From: JAXHTH01 sp034211115
GTDB taxonomy: Bacteria > Planctomycetota > Phycisphaerae > Phycisphaerales > SM1A02
Assembly: GCA_034211115.1 (NCBI GenBank)
Contig: JAXHTH010000289.1
Location: 1-23,593, forward strand
Direction: 5' to 3'
Length of the DNA: 23,593 nucleotides
The translations under genes and the position numbers were made by a program. The notes under the pieces were generated by a model that saw nothing but the letters and a program-made list of their open reading frames with translations, made no database searches and was not told the DNA's origin. This document shows, in pieces, positions 8,384 through 16,446 of the stretch (position 1 is its first letter; each line of letters starts with the position of its first letter).

Positions 8384-8581
8384 TGTCAAGGGGCGCTTCA
8401 ATCCGGCCACCGATGGGCGTTTCGAGTGTACCAGTCCATAGGGGGGGAGACGCCATCGTCCCTTCGCCGCAAACCCCTCTCGTTGCTGAGGATGAAGGGC
8501 TCTGCGGCGAAGAAACGATGGCTTGCAGGGTGGCCGGTTCAAAGCGCCCATTCGTGGACGGTTTTCAAGCGCCCGGTGACA
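8384..8581. mobile_element. 198-bp palindromic IS21-like mini-element
   Basis: It begins TGTCA (8384-8388) and ends TGACA (8577-8581), as IS21-family ends do. Just inside the left end is GGGCGCTTCAATCCGGCCAC (8391-8410). Inside the right end are two inverted copies, 8530-8549 and 8554-8574, of the same GGGCGCTTgAAaaCCGGCCAC-type terminal repeat. The centre holds a further inverted repeat, 8452-8471 against 8503-8522, matching at 18 of 20 positions around a 31-base loop. There is no coding capacity, so it looks like a MITE or internal deletion derivative mobilised in trans. Confidence 0.7.
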
Positions 8582-8583
8582 GC

Positions 8584-8960
8584 TGTCAGTGGGCGCTGAA
8601 AACCGGCCAGTGAGGGGCGCTTGAAAACCGGCCACTTGAGAGGAGCAAGTCCCAGGTGCAGAGGCGAGGGGATCGCCCGAGCATCCGGGGATGGCGAACC
8701 AGATCAAGATGGCCGACGCGATGGCAATTCAGGCTCTGACATCGAGGGGATGGTCTCACCGCCGCATCGCCCGCGAGCTGGGGGTGCACCGGGAGACGGT
8801 GGCCCGCTACGTGCGGCGGGCGGAGGAGGAGGCACCGCAGCAGTCAAAACCGGCCAAAGCGCCCCCCGGGTCTGACCCGCCGAATGGGCCTTCCCGGCAG
8901 CGCCAGGCGGGTTCAGGCGAGGGGTCCTGCCGTTCAAAACCGGCATCTTGGCCGAAACGC
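8584..8960 (+). mobile_element. Truncated IS21-family element, left end plus istA start
   Basis: The left end TGTCA (8584-8588) is followed by two direct terminal repeats, GGGCGCTGAAAACCGGCCAG (8591-8610) and a second copy at 8615-8635, as in IS21 ends. An istA-like gene starts at 8691. Similarity to IstA fades near 8950; no istB or right end is seen in the following sequence. Bases 8961-9168 hold nothing I recognise. Confidence 0.75.
8691..8950 (+). pseudogene. istA: IS21-family transposase IstA, N-terminal fragment
   Basis: The ATG at 8691 opens MANQIKMADAMAIQALTSRG, then WSHRRIARELGVHRETVARYVRR, the N-terminal DNA-binding helix-turn-helix of IstA proteins. A linker rich in SKPAKAPPGSDPP-type sequence follows, also normal for the family. 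After about residue 87 the expected continuation into the DDE catalytic core is absent although the frame stays open to 9362. A full IstA is several hundred residues, so this is an inactive fragment. Confidence 0.8.
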
Positions 8961-9168
8961 CGCTGGTTCGACCAAGGCGAACCCCGGCGTCGGCCCAATC
9001 TCCAACTCGGCTCAGTATTGGAACAGGATGGGAAGCAAAACCCGTATGACGTCGTTCCTCACGTACGGATCTTTGCGGCAGGCACGGGGCAACTCGGTTC
9101 CCTGCCGCAACCACCTCCTGTGCAGGTCGGGCCACTGCCACGGAGTGCGAACGCTGAATGCGCAGTAG

Positions 9169-9699
9169 TCACGGGTGTCGGAGAAGCGCGACAGGCGACG
9201 ACCGGCCGCACTCAGGACAGCGGACTCGTGAATCGCGGATTTCGAGCCCGCGCAGAGAGTAGGCACACCAGAAGCACGCAGGTGAATGTAGACATCGGCG
9301 CACCTCGTGCCTTAGAACCGTACGTGGAATCACGGCAGCGAGAACGATCGCAAGGGCCGTAGCAATGCCATATCCAAGCACAACTACAATCGTCCATCCG
9401 GGGAGACCCAACTGATATAGGAACGCCAGCAGATCCCAGTTCGTGTTTTCGAGAATGTCAGTGATTCGCCCAAAGGCAAACATCCAGCCGAAAAAGGCAA
9501 GGGCAGCTGCTGCGGGGGGAACCCATTTCAGAACGCGCCTCCGGGTGTAGATTGCTTGGATGTACTCTGGACAATCGAGCTCAGGCAGACCGCTACGCTC
9601 CGAAAGAAACCTGGCGCCGTGGGCTCGCAGGTCAGGCCAGATTGTCCTTGTGAGCGCGATGAGGATACGGTGACGAACGCGGCTTGATTGACGGATCAT
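9169..9699 (-). CDS. Small membrane protein with C-terminal zinc ribbon
   Basis: About 176 residues from ATG 9699; the frame is open to 9831, and AGGAG lies somewhat far upstream, so the start is not certain. Two likely membrane spans are visible, near VPPAAAALAFFGWMFAFG and PGWTIVVVLGYGIATALAIVLAAVI. The C-terminus has CFWCAYSLRGLEI followed by RVRCPECG, a CxxC...CxxC zinc ribbon of the form CxxCxYxLxGL...CPECG that is frequent in Phycisphaerae membrane proteins. The function is unknown. It lies 183 bases downstream of the RCC1/FG-GAP gene in the same direction. Confidence 0.7.
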   Translation of the reverse strand: MIRQSSRVRHRILIALTRTIWPDLRAHGARFLSERSGLPELDCPEYIQAIYTRRRVLKWVPPAAAALAFFGWMFAFGRITDILENTNWDLLAFLYQLGLPGWTIVVVLGYGIATALAIVLAAVIPRTVLRHEVRRCLHSPACFWCAYSLRGLEIRDSRVRCPECGRSSPVALLRHP

Positions 9700-9882
9700 G
9701 AGGATTCTCGTGTTCTCCTGGCCGGAATGTGGCTGAGGGTAGCATTGATGATGGATGCGATGGCGGCGGCTGGTGCGAGGGTTTATCATTCCAGCCAGAC
9801 ACACAACATCACGGAATGCACTCGAGAGCATGGTTGGTTGCGAGATATGTAACTCATGTTCCGCGGATGCTCCGACGTGTCG

Positions 9883-12132
9883 TCAAGGACACTCCCCCCA
9901 CGCGCCGAGAAGTTCGAGCAGATCGACCGTGTCCGTGTCGCCATCTCCGTCCACATCGCCATCCGGCGTGCCCCATGCCCCGAGCAGGAACAGCAGATCG
10001 GCGGTGTTCACAACGCCATCACCATCAAAGTCGGCCGGGCATGAGTCTCCCGTCCATCTGAAGATATACGCGGATCCTGAGTCATCACCATTATCATCGT
10101 CCCAGCAGGCTCCAACCACGGTGGCGCCGTCGGAGATCGAGACTGAGAAACCGAGGGCATCTGCTTCTTCGCCATCGGAGGTCTGGAGCTTCGCCTCCTC
10201 CACCCAATCCGAGCCGTCATAGCGGAACACATACACCGAGCCGGAGAGCCAACCGTTGTCATCGTCCCCGTAGGCCCCGATCAGTGCCGTGTCGCCGGAA
10301 ATGGAGACGGAGTAGCCGAAGAGATCACTTGTCGCACCGTCTGAGGCCACCAGCTTGGCCTCCTCGACCCACTCCCCTCCGTTGTAGCGGAACACGTACG
10401 CTGATCCGGAATAAGGACCACTCCCGTCGTCGGCATGGGCGCCGATCACGGCAGCGTCGCCCGAGATCGAAACGGAGGAACCGAAGAACTCCATTGGTTC
10501 GCCGTCAGAGGCCGAGAGTTTGGCTTCCTCCACCCAGTCTACGCCGTCGTAGCGAAACACATAGGCCGCGCCCGCTGCCTCCCCGTTGTCGTCGTCACCA
10601 TCCGCACCGATTACGACCGTGTCACCGGAGATGCAGAGTGCATACCCAAACAGATCCTCGGACTCACCGTCCGAGGCCAACAGCGTGGCCTCCTCCACCC
10701 AATCCGAGCCGTCATAGCGGAACACATACGCCGAGCCTACTGCGTCGTCATCACCGGGAGCACCAACGACGGCAATGTCGCCACAGATCGACACGGACGT
10801 GCCAAAGGAGTCGCCCGCCACTCCATCAGAGGCCAAGAGCTTTGCATCTTCCACCCAGTCCGTACCCTCCTGGCGGAACACGTATGCGGAGCCTGAATAG
10901 CCGCCTTGGTCGTCGTCGTAGGGGGCTCCGATGATCACGAAGTCACCCCAGACGGAGACGGACTCACCGAAGTGGTCGCCCGCCTCAGCATCGGAGGCAA
11001 GGAGTTTCGCCTGTTCACCCCAGCCTCTGCCATCGTAACGGAACACGTAGGCGGCTCCGGAATTGTCACCGTTGTCGTCGTTTGGCCAGGATCCGATCAC
11101 GACGTTGTTGCCGGAGATCGAAACCGAGTAGCCGAACCAATCATCGAGCGCGCCATCGGAGGCAAGTAGCTTCTGTTCCTTTATCCAGACTGGCACATCG
11201 CATTGTCCCTCGCTATTCCTTCCCCACGCCAGGATCGAGCCATCGCCCTTCAGACCGAGACTGTGTTGCCAGCCCGCCGCGACGGCGACGAAACCGCTGT
11301 TCGGCTCCGGCACATCGCATTGGCCATCCCCGTTGTATCCCCAGCCCACGATCGAGCCATCAGCCATCAGCCCCAGACTGTGTCCAAAGCACGCCGCGAC
11401 ATCCAGAAACCCGATGTTCGGGTCCGGCACGTTGCATTGTCCGTGGTAGTTGTCTCCCCAGGCCACGATGGATCCGTCCCCTCTTAGACCCAGACTGTGC
11501 CCGTAGCCCGCCGCGAGGGCGACGAAATCAGTATTCGGGTCTGGCACGTCGCATTGTCCCATGCTGTTGTTTCCCCATGCCACGATTGATCCATCGTACT
11601 TCACGCCGAGGCTGTGCCCAAAGCCCGCCGCGAGGGCGACGAAACCGCTGTTCGGCTCCGGCACGTTGCATTGGCCGTGGCTGTTGCCTCCCCACGCCAC
11701 GATCGAGCCGTCAGCCTTCAGACCGAGACTGTGCTCATAGTCGGCCGCGAGGGCGACGAAACCGCTGTTCGGCTCCGGCACGTTGCATTGGCCGTGGCTG
11801 TTACCTCCCCACGCCACGATCGAGCCGTCAGCCTTCAGACCGAGATTGTGGTCTTCGCCCGCCGCGATGCGGATGAAATCGGTGTTCGGCTCCGGCACAT
11901 CGCACTCGCCGTCCCCGTTGGATCCCCACGCGACGATCGAGCCGTCAGTCATCAACCCGAGGCTGTGAAAACCACCCGCCGCGATGGAGATGAAACGGCC
12001 CCTGAAGTCAGCGCCTGCAACCTGTGACCCGCAGCCGACGATGCTGGCTTCATCCTGGGCCACGGCCGCTTGCGCGGCGCACGACATCGCTACCGTGATC
12101 GGGATCAATACTCTGGTGAATCTGTGGCTCAT
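9883..12132 (-). CDS. Secreted protein with seven RCC1 and seven FG-GAP repeats and a dockerin-like end
   Basis: 749 residues from ATG 12132, which has AAGGAG eight bases upstream; an in-frame ATG at 12195 lies inside the end of the previous gene and is less likely. A signal peptide (about 1-25, ending AAVA/QDE) is followed by seven RCC1-type repeats (about 45-320) of the form GHSLGLKxDGSIVAWGxNxxGQCxVPEPNxxF. Seven FG-GAP repeats follow (about 321-695), of the form KLLASDGxxxDxFGxSVSISGDxxVIGAxxDDDNGxxSGSAYVFRYDG. Both blocks could each close a seven-bladed beta-propeller. The last 55 residues hold two calcium loops (DFDGDGVVNTADLL, DVDGDGDTDTVDLL) and WGECP. No catalytic motif is seen; a surface adhesion or binding role is inferred. 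It lies 44 bases downstream of the Hint-domain gene. Confidence 0.9.
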   Translation of the reverse strand: MSHRFTRVLIPITVAMSCAAQAAVAQDEASIVGCGSQVAGADFRGRFISIAAGGFHSLGLMTDGSIVAWGSNGDGECDVPEPNTDFIRIAAGEDHNLGLKADGSIVAWGGNSHGQCNVPEPNSGFVALAADYEHSLGLKADGSIVAWGGNSHGQCNVPEPNSGFVALAAGFGHSLGVKYDGSIVAWGNNSMGQCDVPDPNTDFVALAAGYGHSLGLRGDGSIVAWGDNYHGQCNVPDPNIGFLDVAACFGHSLGLMADGSIVGWGYNGDGQCDVPEPNSGFVAVAAGWQHSLGLKGDGSILAWGRNSEGQCDVPVWIKEQKLLASDGALDDWFGYSVSISGNNVVIGSWPNDDNGDNSGAAYVFRYDGRGWGEQAKLLASDAEAGDHFGESVSVWGDFVIIGAPYDDDQGGYSGSAYVFRQEGTDWVEDAKLLASDGVAGDSFGTSVSICGDIAVVGAPGDDDAVGSAYVFRYDGSDWVEEATLLASDGESEDLFGYALCISGDTVVIGADGDDDNGEAAGAAYVFRYDGVDWVEEAKLSASDGEPMEFFGSSVSISGDAAVIGAHADDGSGPYSGSAYVFRYNGGEWVEEAKLVASDGATSDLFGYSVSISGDTALIGAYGDDDNGWLSGSVYVFRYDGSDWVEEAKLQTSDGEEADALGFSVSISDGATVVGACWDDDNGDDSGSAYIFRWTGDSCPADFDGDGVVNTADLLFLLGAWGTPDGDVDGDGDTDTVDLLELLGAWGECP
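9888..10040 (-). repeat. Dockerin-encoding DNA repeat, copy in the RCC1/FG-GAP gene
   Basis: This segment closely resembles 12183-12334 along its whole length, with shared blocks such as CCCCACGCGCCGAG, GAGCAGATCG and AAGTCGGCCGGGCA. Shorter related copies lie near 1752-1896 and 137-227. It encodes the two-loop C-terminal module and could recombine between genes. Confidence 0.8.
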
Positions 12133-12176
12133 GTCGCTTCTCCTTGGTCTGTGTGACGTTTTAATGTTCGGATGTT

Positions 12177-15005
12177 TCACGGGCACTCGCCCCACGCGCC
12201 GAGGAGGGCGAGCAGATCGGCGGTGTCCGTGTCACCATCTCCGTCCACGTCTCCATCGGGCGTGCTCCAGGCGCCGAGGAGGAAGAGCAGATCGGCGGTA
12301 TCGACATCGCCATCACCGTCGAAGTCGGCCGGGCATTCACATTCGTCGGGAACGCCGTTGCCATCGTTGTCCTGACTCGTGCCGTTGGCGATGTCACACT
12401 CATCCGGGATACCGTTGGGCTGGCAGTCCTGGCTCGTGCCATCGGCGATATCGCATTCATCAGGGACTCCGTTCCCGTTGCAGTCGTGGCTGTCACCATC
12501 AGCGATGTCGCACTCATCGGGGACGCCATTCTCGTTGCAGTCCTCGCTGAGGCCGTTCACGATGTCGTAGTCGTCCGGCAATCCGTTGCCGTTGCAGTCC
12601 GCATCGCACTCGTCCGGAATGCCATTCCCGCCGGAGTCCGAGCATTCCGTGCTCACGGCCTGGAAGCTGCGAGTTCCGCGGTCGGTGCTGTCCCAGCCGA
12701 TGATCTCACCGGACTCATTGATGTCACGGGCTGCTGTTGGCTCCCAGCCTGACCATTCCCAAGTCAGGTCACTGAGGCGGGTCATCCCGTTCTGGGAATC
12801 CCACAGAAAGGCGTGCCCGTCCGTTTCGCCCACGATCTGACCTGACTCGTTCAGACTGTAGGCGACACCGGGACCGAGCTCGGTCATCTCTTCCGGCTGC
12901 GCGTACTCCCACGTGACGGCAGAGCCGTTGGATTCCCCGACGATCAGACCTGCATCATTGATGTCGTAGGCAATGCCAGAGCCATAGGAGCGTTGGATCC
13001 AGAAGCCCGCGAAGTACTCCCAGCTTTTGGCGAGGCCACCCTGCTCGCCCACCAGCACGCCCTCGCTGTTGATCCCCCAGATGTGGTTGCCTTCTCGGCC
13101 GCGACCGGGCAGTTCCATGGGGTCCTCGCCATAGGCCGGGTCGAACATCATCAGTCCGCCGCTTTGCGTGTCTCCCCCGACGACGCCTGAGTCGTTGATG
13201 ACGCGCGCTACGCCGTCCCAGCCGAGCGGCGTCATTTCGCCTCCCTCCCAGACCACGGCCTCCCAGAAGTAGCCGTTCCAGAAGCCACCGGCGACCTGCG
13301 GAGGATCGGCGTTGTTGATGTCATAGGCAGCCCCGGCTCCGAGATCGGTCACACCAACACCGTACTGCCACATGAATGCATGACCACCCGCCTCGCCGAC
13401 GATGATCCCCGCGTCGTTCGAAGCATAGGCATGGCAGTCCGATGCATCCTGCGAGAAGACGATGTCGGTGATTTCATACTCGTAGAGCAGGCTGGCGATC
13501 ATCGATTCCAGCCGGTTTCCTTTTCTGGGGTAGGCCACGATCTCCTCAGCCAGGTACGCCTGGTAGGCATCGCAGGTCCGCTCCTCGGTGGCGATCTCAA
13601 TGTTGTAGGTCTCGACGGGGTCGTACACCACATCGATGGACTCGATCGGCACCTCGCCGCCATCGGCGCTCCGGAGCATATCACCGATGAGCAGCTCTTC
13701 GGCCGGGGTGAGCACGCCGTTGGCGTAGAGGAAGTGGTTTGACGTGACGCGAATGCTATCATTGATCACATAGTGGTACCCTTCGCTGTCTTCCTCGCCG
13801 TGGTGCGTGACGTTCATCACGGTTGAGGGCATGGTATCGTCCTGGAGGATGTCGTAGGCCAGCACCTCATCACCGATGACCACATCTTCGATGTTCTTCT
13901 CGGTGCCATCCGCCATCGTGATGCGCGTCCCGGCGAGCCAGCACGCCCCCCCACCGTCATCATTCGAACCGCCGGTCTTGAGGAATCGCACCGGGACCGG
14001 ATCCGCGGCGGCCACCTGCTCTCCGGCGTCATTGTATGCGTAGCATTTCAGAGGTAGAGGTCTCCAGCTCCCGTCTGAGGGTTCGAGCGCGCAGCTGAAT
14101 TCGCCGCTGCCTGAGCCTTCAGTTTCGCATGCTGTATCGCGCCACTTGAACTGCACGGAGTGGATCATCTCGTTATTGTCTTGAGCGTGAGCCGGGATGC
14201 TCGATCCGAACACGGTGGCGAAGGGCAACCGAAGACTAAAACCGCCGGGTGGCCACGCCTGGCCATTGATGTAGACCTTCCCGCGCTTGGGCTTCGTGAT
14301 CTCAACGTCATACATGTCTTCCCAGAAGAGACAGTAAATCGCCCCGAGATCGAGATCACATTCAATCCCTGAGCCACTCCCCTCGTTCGATCCGGAATGC
14401 GCTTCACACGAAGCCCAGATCACGATGTCGTAGTAGTGACCGTTCTGCCAGAAGATCTCACTTCCCGGCCAGAACCCGTCAAGTGACCAAGGCTCTTGGT
14501 CAGTGCCGATGCCATCGAGTTGCAGTGGGGTCACAAAGTAGTGCTCGACGGGATTCCCGTCGCCATCATACTCATACACGTCAATTCCATGAGTCAGGTA
14601 ACCGGTATGCTCGACAGTGTATCCGTACTGAATATCCATCTTCTCTCCGAACATGCCCCAGCAGGAAGGGCCGGTGACTTCAAATCGCGCAAGCTGTAGC
14701 TTGATTCGTGCGCCTTCGTGACCGCCGGGAGGGCCAACCGCGTAGATGTGCGCGAGTCCTGTGTCGCAATCGATCCATGCCCGGTCAGGGTCATTGTCGG
14801 GCCAAGTCTCGGCTTCACATTCGGCGTCGTACTGTGGCTCGAATACGTACAGCGCATCGTCGGCGAATGCGAATGATGCAAGTGCCAGGAGCGAAAGAGC
14901 GCCAGCGATTGCCCCAAGGTAATGGAAGTGCAAAGCGCTGTGCTGCGCGGTAGTTCGGCAGCAACCGATTTGTGCTGTTGTTGTTCTCTGTATTGCAGCC
15001 TTCAT
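12177..15005 (-). CDS. Large secreted protein: Ig-like N-terminus, Hint domain, HAF repeats, calcium repeats, dockerin-like end
   Basis: 942 residues from ATG 15005, preceded by AAGGAG at eight bases; the frame is open to 15341 without support. A long n-region and hydrophobic stretch (LGAIAGALSLLALASFAFA) form the signal. Residues about 50-350 are beta-rich and unidentified. A Hint domain begins at Cys355 (CWLAGTRITMADGTEKNIED), continues with VTSNHFLYANGVLTPAEELLIGD, and ends near residue 493 (TYNIEIATEER...VAYPRKG). The block A cysteine and the block B-like/F-like segments are present, but the usual terminal His-Asn is missing. HAF repeats follow to about residue 785 (AYDINDAGLIVGES, HAFLWDS). 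Then come DCNGNGVPDECDIADG calcium repeats and two dockerin-like loops ending WGECP. The Hint domain suggests self-cleavage or self-attachment, but I cannot tell whether it is active. Confidence 0.87.
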   Translation of the reverse strand: MKAAIQRTTTAQIGCCRTTAQHSALHFHYLGAIAGALSLLALASFAFADDALYVFEPQYDAECEAETWPDNDPDRAWIDCDTGLAHIYAVGPPGGHEGARIKLQLARFEVTGPSCWGMFGEKMDIQYGYTVEHTGYLTHGIDVYEYDGDGNPVEHYFVTPLQLDGIGTDQEPWSLDGFWPGSEIFWQNGHYYDIVIWASCEAHSGSNEGSGSGIECDLDLGAIYCLFWEDMYDVEITKPKRGKVYINGQAWPPGGFSLRLPFATVFGSSIPAHAQDNNEMIHSVQFKWRDTACETEGSGSGEFSCALEPSDGSWRPLPLKCYAYNDAGEQVAAADPVPVRFLKTGGSNDDGGGACWLAGTRITMADGTEKNIEDVVIGDEVLAYDILQDDTMPSTVMNVTHHGEEDSEGYHYVINDSIRVTSNHFLYANGVLTPAEELLIGDMLRSADGGEVPIESIDVVYDPVETYNIEIATEERTCDAYQAYLAEEIVAYPRKGNRLESMIASLLYEYEITDIVFSQDASDCHAYASNDAGIIVGEAGGHAFMWQYGVGVTDLGAGAAYDINNADPPQVAGGFWNGYFWEAVVWEGGEMTPLGWDGVARVINDSGVVGGDTQSGGLMMFDPAYGEDPMELPGRGREGNHIWGINSEGVLVGEQGGLAKSWEYFAGFWIQRSYGSGIAYDINDAGLIVGESNGSAVTWEYAQPEEMTELGPGVAYSLNESGQIVGETDGHAFLWDSQNGMTRLSDLTWEWSGWEPTAARDINESGEIIGWDSTDRGTRSFQAVSTECSDSGGNGIPDECDADCNGNGLPDDYDIVNGLSEDCNENGVPDECDIADGDSHDCNGNGVPDECDIADGTSQDCQPNGIPDECDIANGTSQDNDGNGVPDECECPADFDGDGDVDTADLLFLLGAWSTPDGDVDGDGDTDTADLLALLGAWGECP
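12183..12334 (-). repeat. Dockerin-encoding DNA repeat, copy in the Hint/HAF gene
   Basis: This is the partner of the copy at 9888-10040. Both encode the motif GDVDGDGDTDT-DLL-LLGAWGECP, and their similarity extends to synonymous positions, suggesting duplication or gene conversion rather than only protein-level constraint. Confidence 0.8.
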
Positions 15006-15075
15006 AAGTCTGCTCCTTCCGTGCATAGTAGGGATTCCTGGCGGCGCATGAGCCGCTGCTGCGGAGCTCTTGTTG

Positions 15076-15840
15076 TCAACGCGCCGCCTTAGGTTGGGTT
15101 CCGTAAGCGAGGGCGCCAGCGGCGGTTGACAGAACATCGACGACGGGGATACAGTCAGCGCGCCTGGAGGCACCGGGGAGAGCGGTGGGTTCACCCTTGT
15201 CAATCGGATGGTCTGGCGAACACCCCGAATAGCCGTCGAATGAGTACCTCCAGGCCACCGTGTGAAGAGCGACTGCGCGGATGCCGGGTCGCCACGCGAC
15301 GAAGTCACGAACAAAACGTCCGGCAGTGTGGATGCCGTCATCCGTCAGAATCGTGAGCTGGACATCGCAGCGCGGAACGCCGTGGAGGATGACCAGGTCG
15401 ACGACGATCAGATGCTCGGCCAGCCACTCGGTTCTCTGAACCTCCTGGATTAGTCGTGAGAAGAAGCACTCGCGCGAGCAACGGGCTTTGCCTGATGGTG
15501 GGTCTGTCGGCGCCGATTCAGGCTGCGTGATCCCGCGCTGCTTCCACATCCGGCGCGCATCCACACCGAGGTCGATCCGGAACTCGTGGCAGAAGCGGGT
15601 CCGGTAGGGGTCGACGCGGTATCCCTCGGAGAGGACGCCGACCCGGACCAACTGGCGAAGATGGGCTGTCACCGTTGAGTATGGCACAGCGAGTTCGGCG
15701 GCGATCGTCTTGGGAGATTGCCGGGCTTTGTGGTGAATGGAGTTCCGAAGCAGGTACTCCAGGAGGCGACCGTCGAGATCCGCCCGATCGTTCTTCGTGT
15801 TGTTGCCCTCACGGGCGGGGGGCCGGGAACGCGTACTCAT
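15076..15840 (-). CDS. Divergent Lrp/AsnC-like transcriptional regulator
   Basis: 254 residues from ATG 15840, preceded by GGGAGG six bases upstream, which decides the start over ATG 16224. Residues about 41-75 form a winged helix-turn-helix (QSPKTIAAELAVPYSTVTAH followed by LRQLVRVGVLSEGYRVDP), very like the AsnC/Lrp N-terminal domain. The later segment HLIVVDLVILHGVPRCDVQL...VRDFVAWRPGIRAVALHTVAW has the beta-alpha-beta rhythm of the Lrp effector-binding domain but is loosely conserved. It could equally be a generic winged-helix regulator. A palindrome in its upstream region (16033-16046) is a possible autoregulatory site. The gene ends 70 bases upstream of the Hint-domain gene's start. Confidence 0.7.
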   Translation of the reverse strand: MSTRSRPPAREGNNTKNDRADLDGRLLEYLLRNSIHHKARQSPKTIAAELAVPYSTVTAHLRQLVRVGVLSEGYRVDPYRTRFCHEFRIDLGVDARRMWKQRGITQPESAPTDPPSGKARCSRECFFSRLIQEVQRTEWLAEHLIVVDLVILHGVPRCDVQLTILTDDGIHTAGRFVRDFVAWRPGIRAVALHTVAWRYSFDGYSGCSPDHPIDKGEPTALPGASRRADCIPVVDVLSTAAGALAYGTQPKAAR

Positions 15841-16127
15841 TGAATCCTCCCTCGGGCTCGGGATGGTGATCCTCGGCGAACGTGCATCCATCTCTGCGCC
15901 GGAGTCTGCCGGCCTTGATCCGCACCGTCGACTTCCGGTTGACGCCGTGTGAGTTGTGAGGCGGCTTCGAGGCGGGCCAGTCAGCTTCCTCGGAGGATGG
16001 CCGCCGTGTTTCGTTTGATGGCATCTCTCCAACTTGTCGCGACAAGGGGTCCGGCGTAACGCGTGGCGTTCTCGGAATGTCCAGGAGCGGTGCTTGCTCA
16101 CGCAGGGCACCGAGTCCTCCCGCCAGC
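15841..16127. other. Intergenic region upstream of the Lrp-like gene
   Basis: No gene is recognised. A long minus-strand frame crosses it, but it overlaps the better supported zinc-ribbon gene and has no recognisable content. The only structure I note is the 14-bp palindrome at 16033-16046. Confidence 0.5.
16033..16046. promoter_or_regulatory. Perfect 14-bp palindrome, candidate operator
   Basis: CTTGTCGCGACAAG reads identically on both strands. It lies 192 bases upstream of the Lrp-like ATG and just downstream of the zinc-ribbon gene. Regulators of this type often bind palindromes at their own promoters; the link is inference. Confidence 0.35.
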
Positions 16128-16328
16128 TCACGGTGCGGGAGGCGAGTCGTCGGCATGCCGAGACGTTGAAGGCGGGACGCGAGATCGCCCGAACGGCTTC
16201 GCGCCGCGCACGCGCAGATAGCACGTGCGGCAGTAGTACCGTCCAAATCGGTCTTTGACACGCGGGCGTGTCGAGCAGTCTTGACCGCAGAGAATGCAGA
16301 TTTTCTGTTGATGCTCGCTCATCGTCAT
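16128..16328 (-). CDS. 66-residue zinc-ribbon protein
   Basis: Starts at ATG 16328 (MTMSEHQQK); GGAG lies about 11 bases upstream, and a second ATG two codons later is an alternative. The protein has ICILCGQDC (C11, C14, C18) and YYCRTCYLR (C33, C36), a CxxC...CxxC zinc ribbon. The segment between them is basic (RPRVKDRFGRYYC). Related short ribbons occur in Phycisphaerae, often as N-terminal parts of membrane proteins. Here the next gene upstream is a membrane protein in the same orientation, 118 bases away. A nucleic-acid or protein-binding role is plausible but unproven. Confidence 0.7.
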   Translation of the reverse strand: MTMSEHQQKICILCGQDCSTRPRVKDRFGRYYCRTCYLRVRGAKPFGRSRVPPSTSRHADDSPPAP

Positions 16329-16446
16329 CGTGTCGCTTTCTCCGTTGCTGTCGCGGAAGGGAGCATGTCTTCGGACGACTTCTGCGGGAGCCGGGTGGAT
16401 TCGGCCACTGCGATGGCTCGATTGGCGCAGCGGCAGCGCTGTCGCA

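Noticed and set aside
8951..9362. Continuation of the istA frame
   Set aside because: After about 8950 the product no longer resembles IstA and overlaps the zinc-ribbon membrane gene on the other strand.
10284..10934. Arg-rich plus-strand frame
   Set aside because: Shadow of the FG-GAP repeats on the minus strand; composition is typical of GC-rich antisense frames.
15041..15056. Small hairpin GCGGC/GCCGC downstream of the Lrp-like gene as a terminator
   Set aside because: Only five base pairs and no T-run; too weak to call.
15809..16261. A 150-codon minus-strand frame between the regulator and the zinc-ribbon gene
   Set aside because: It overlaps the zinc-ribbon gene in another frame and has no ribosome site or recognisable motif.
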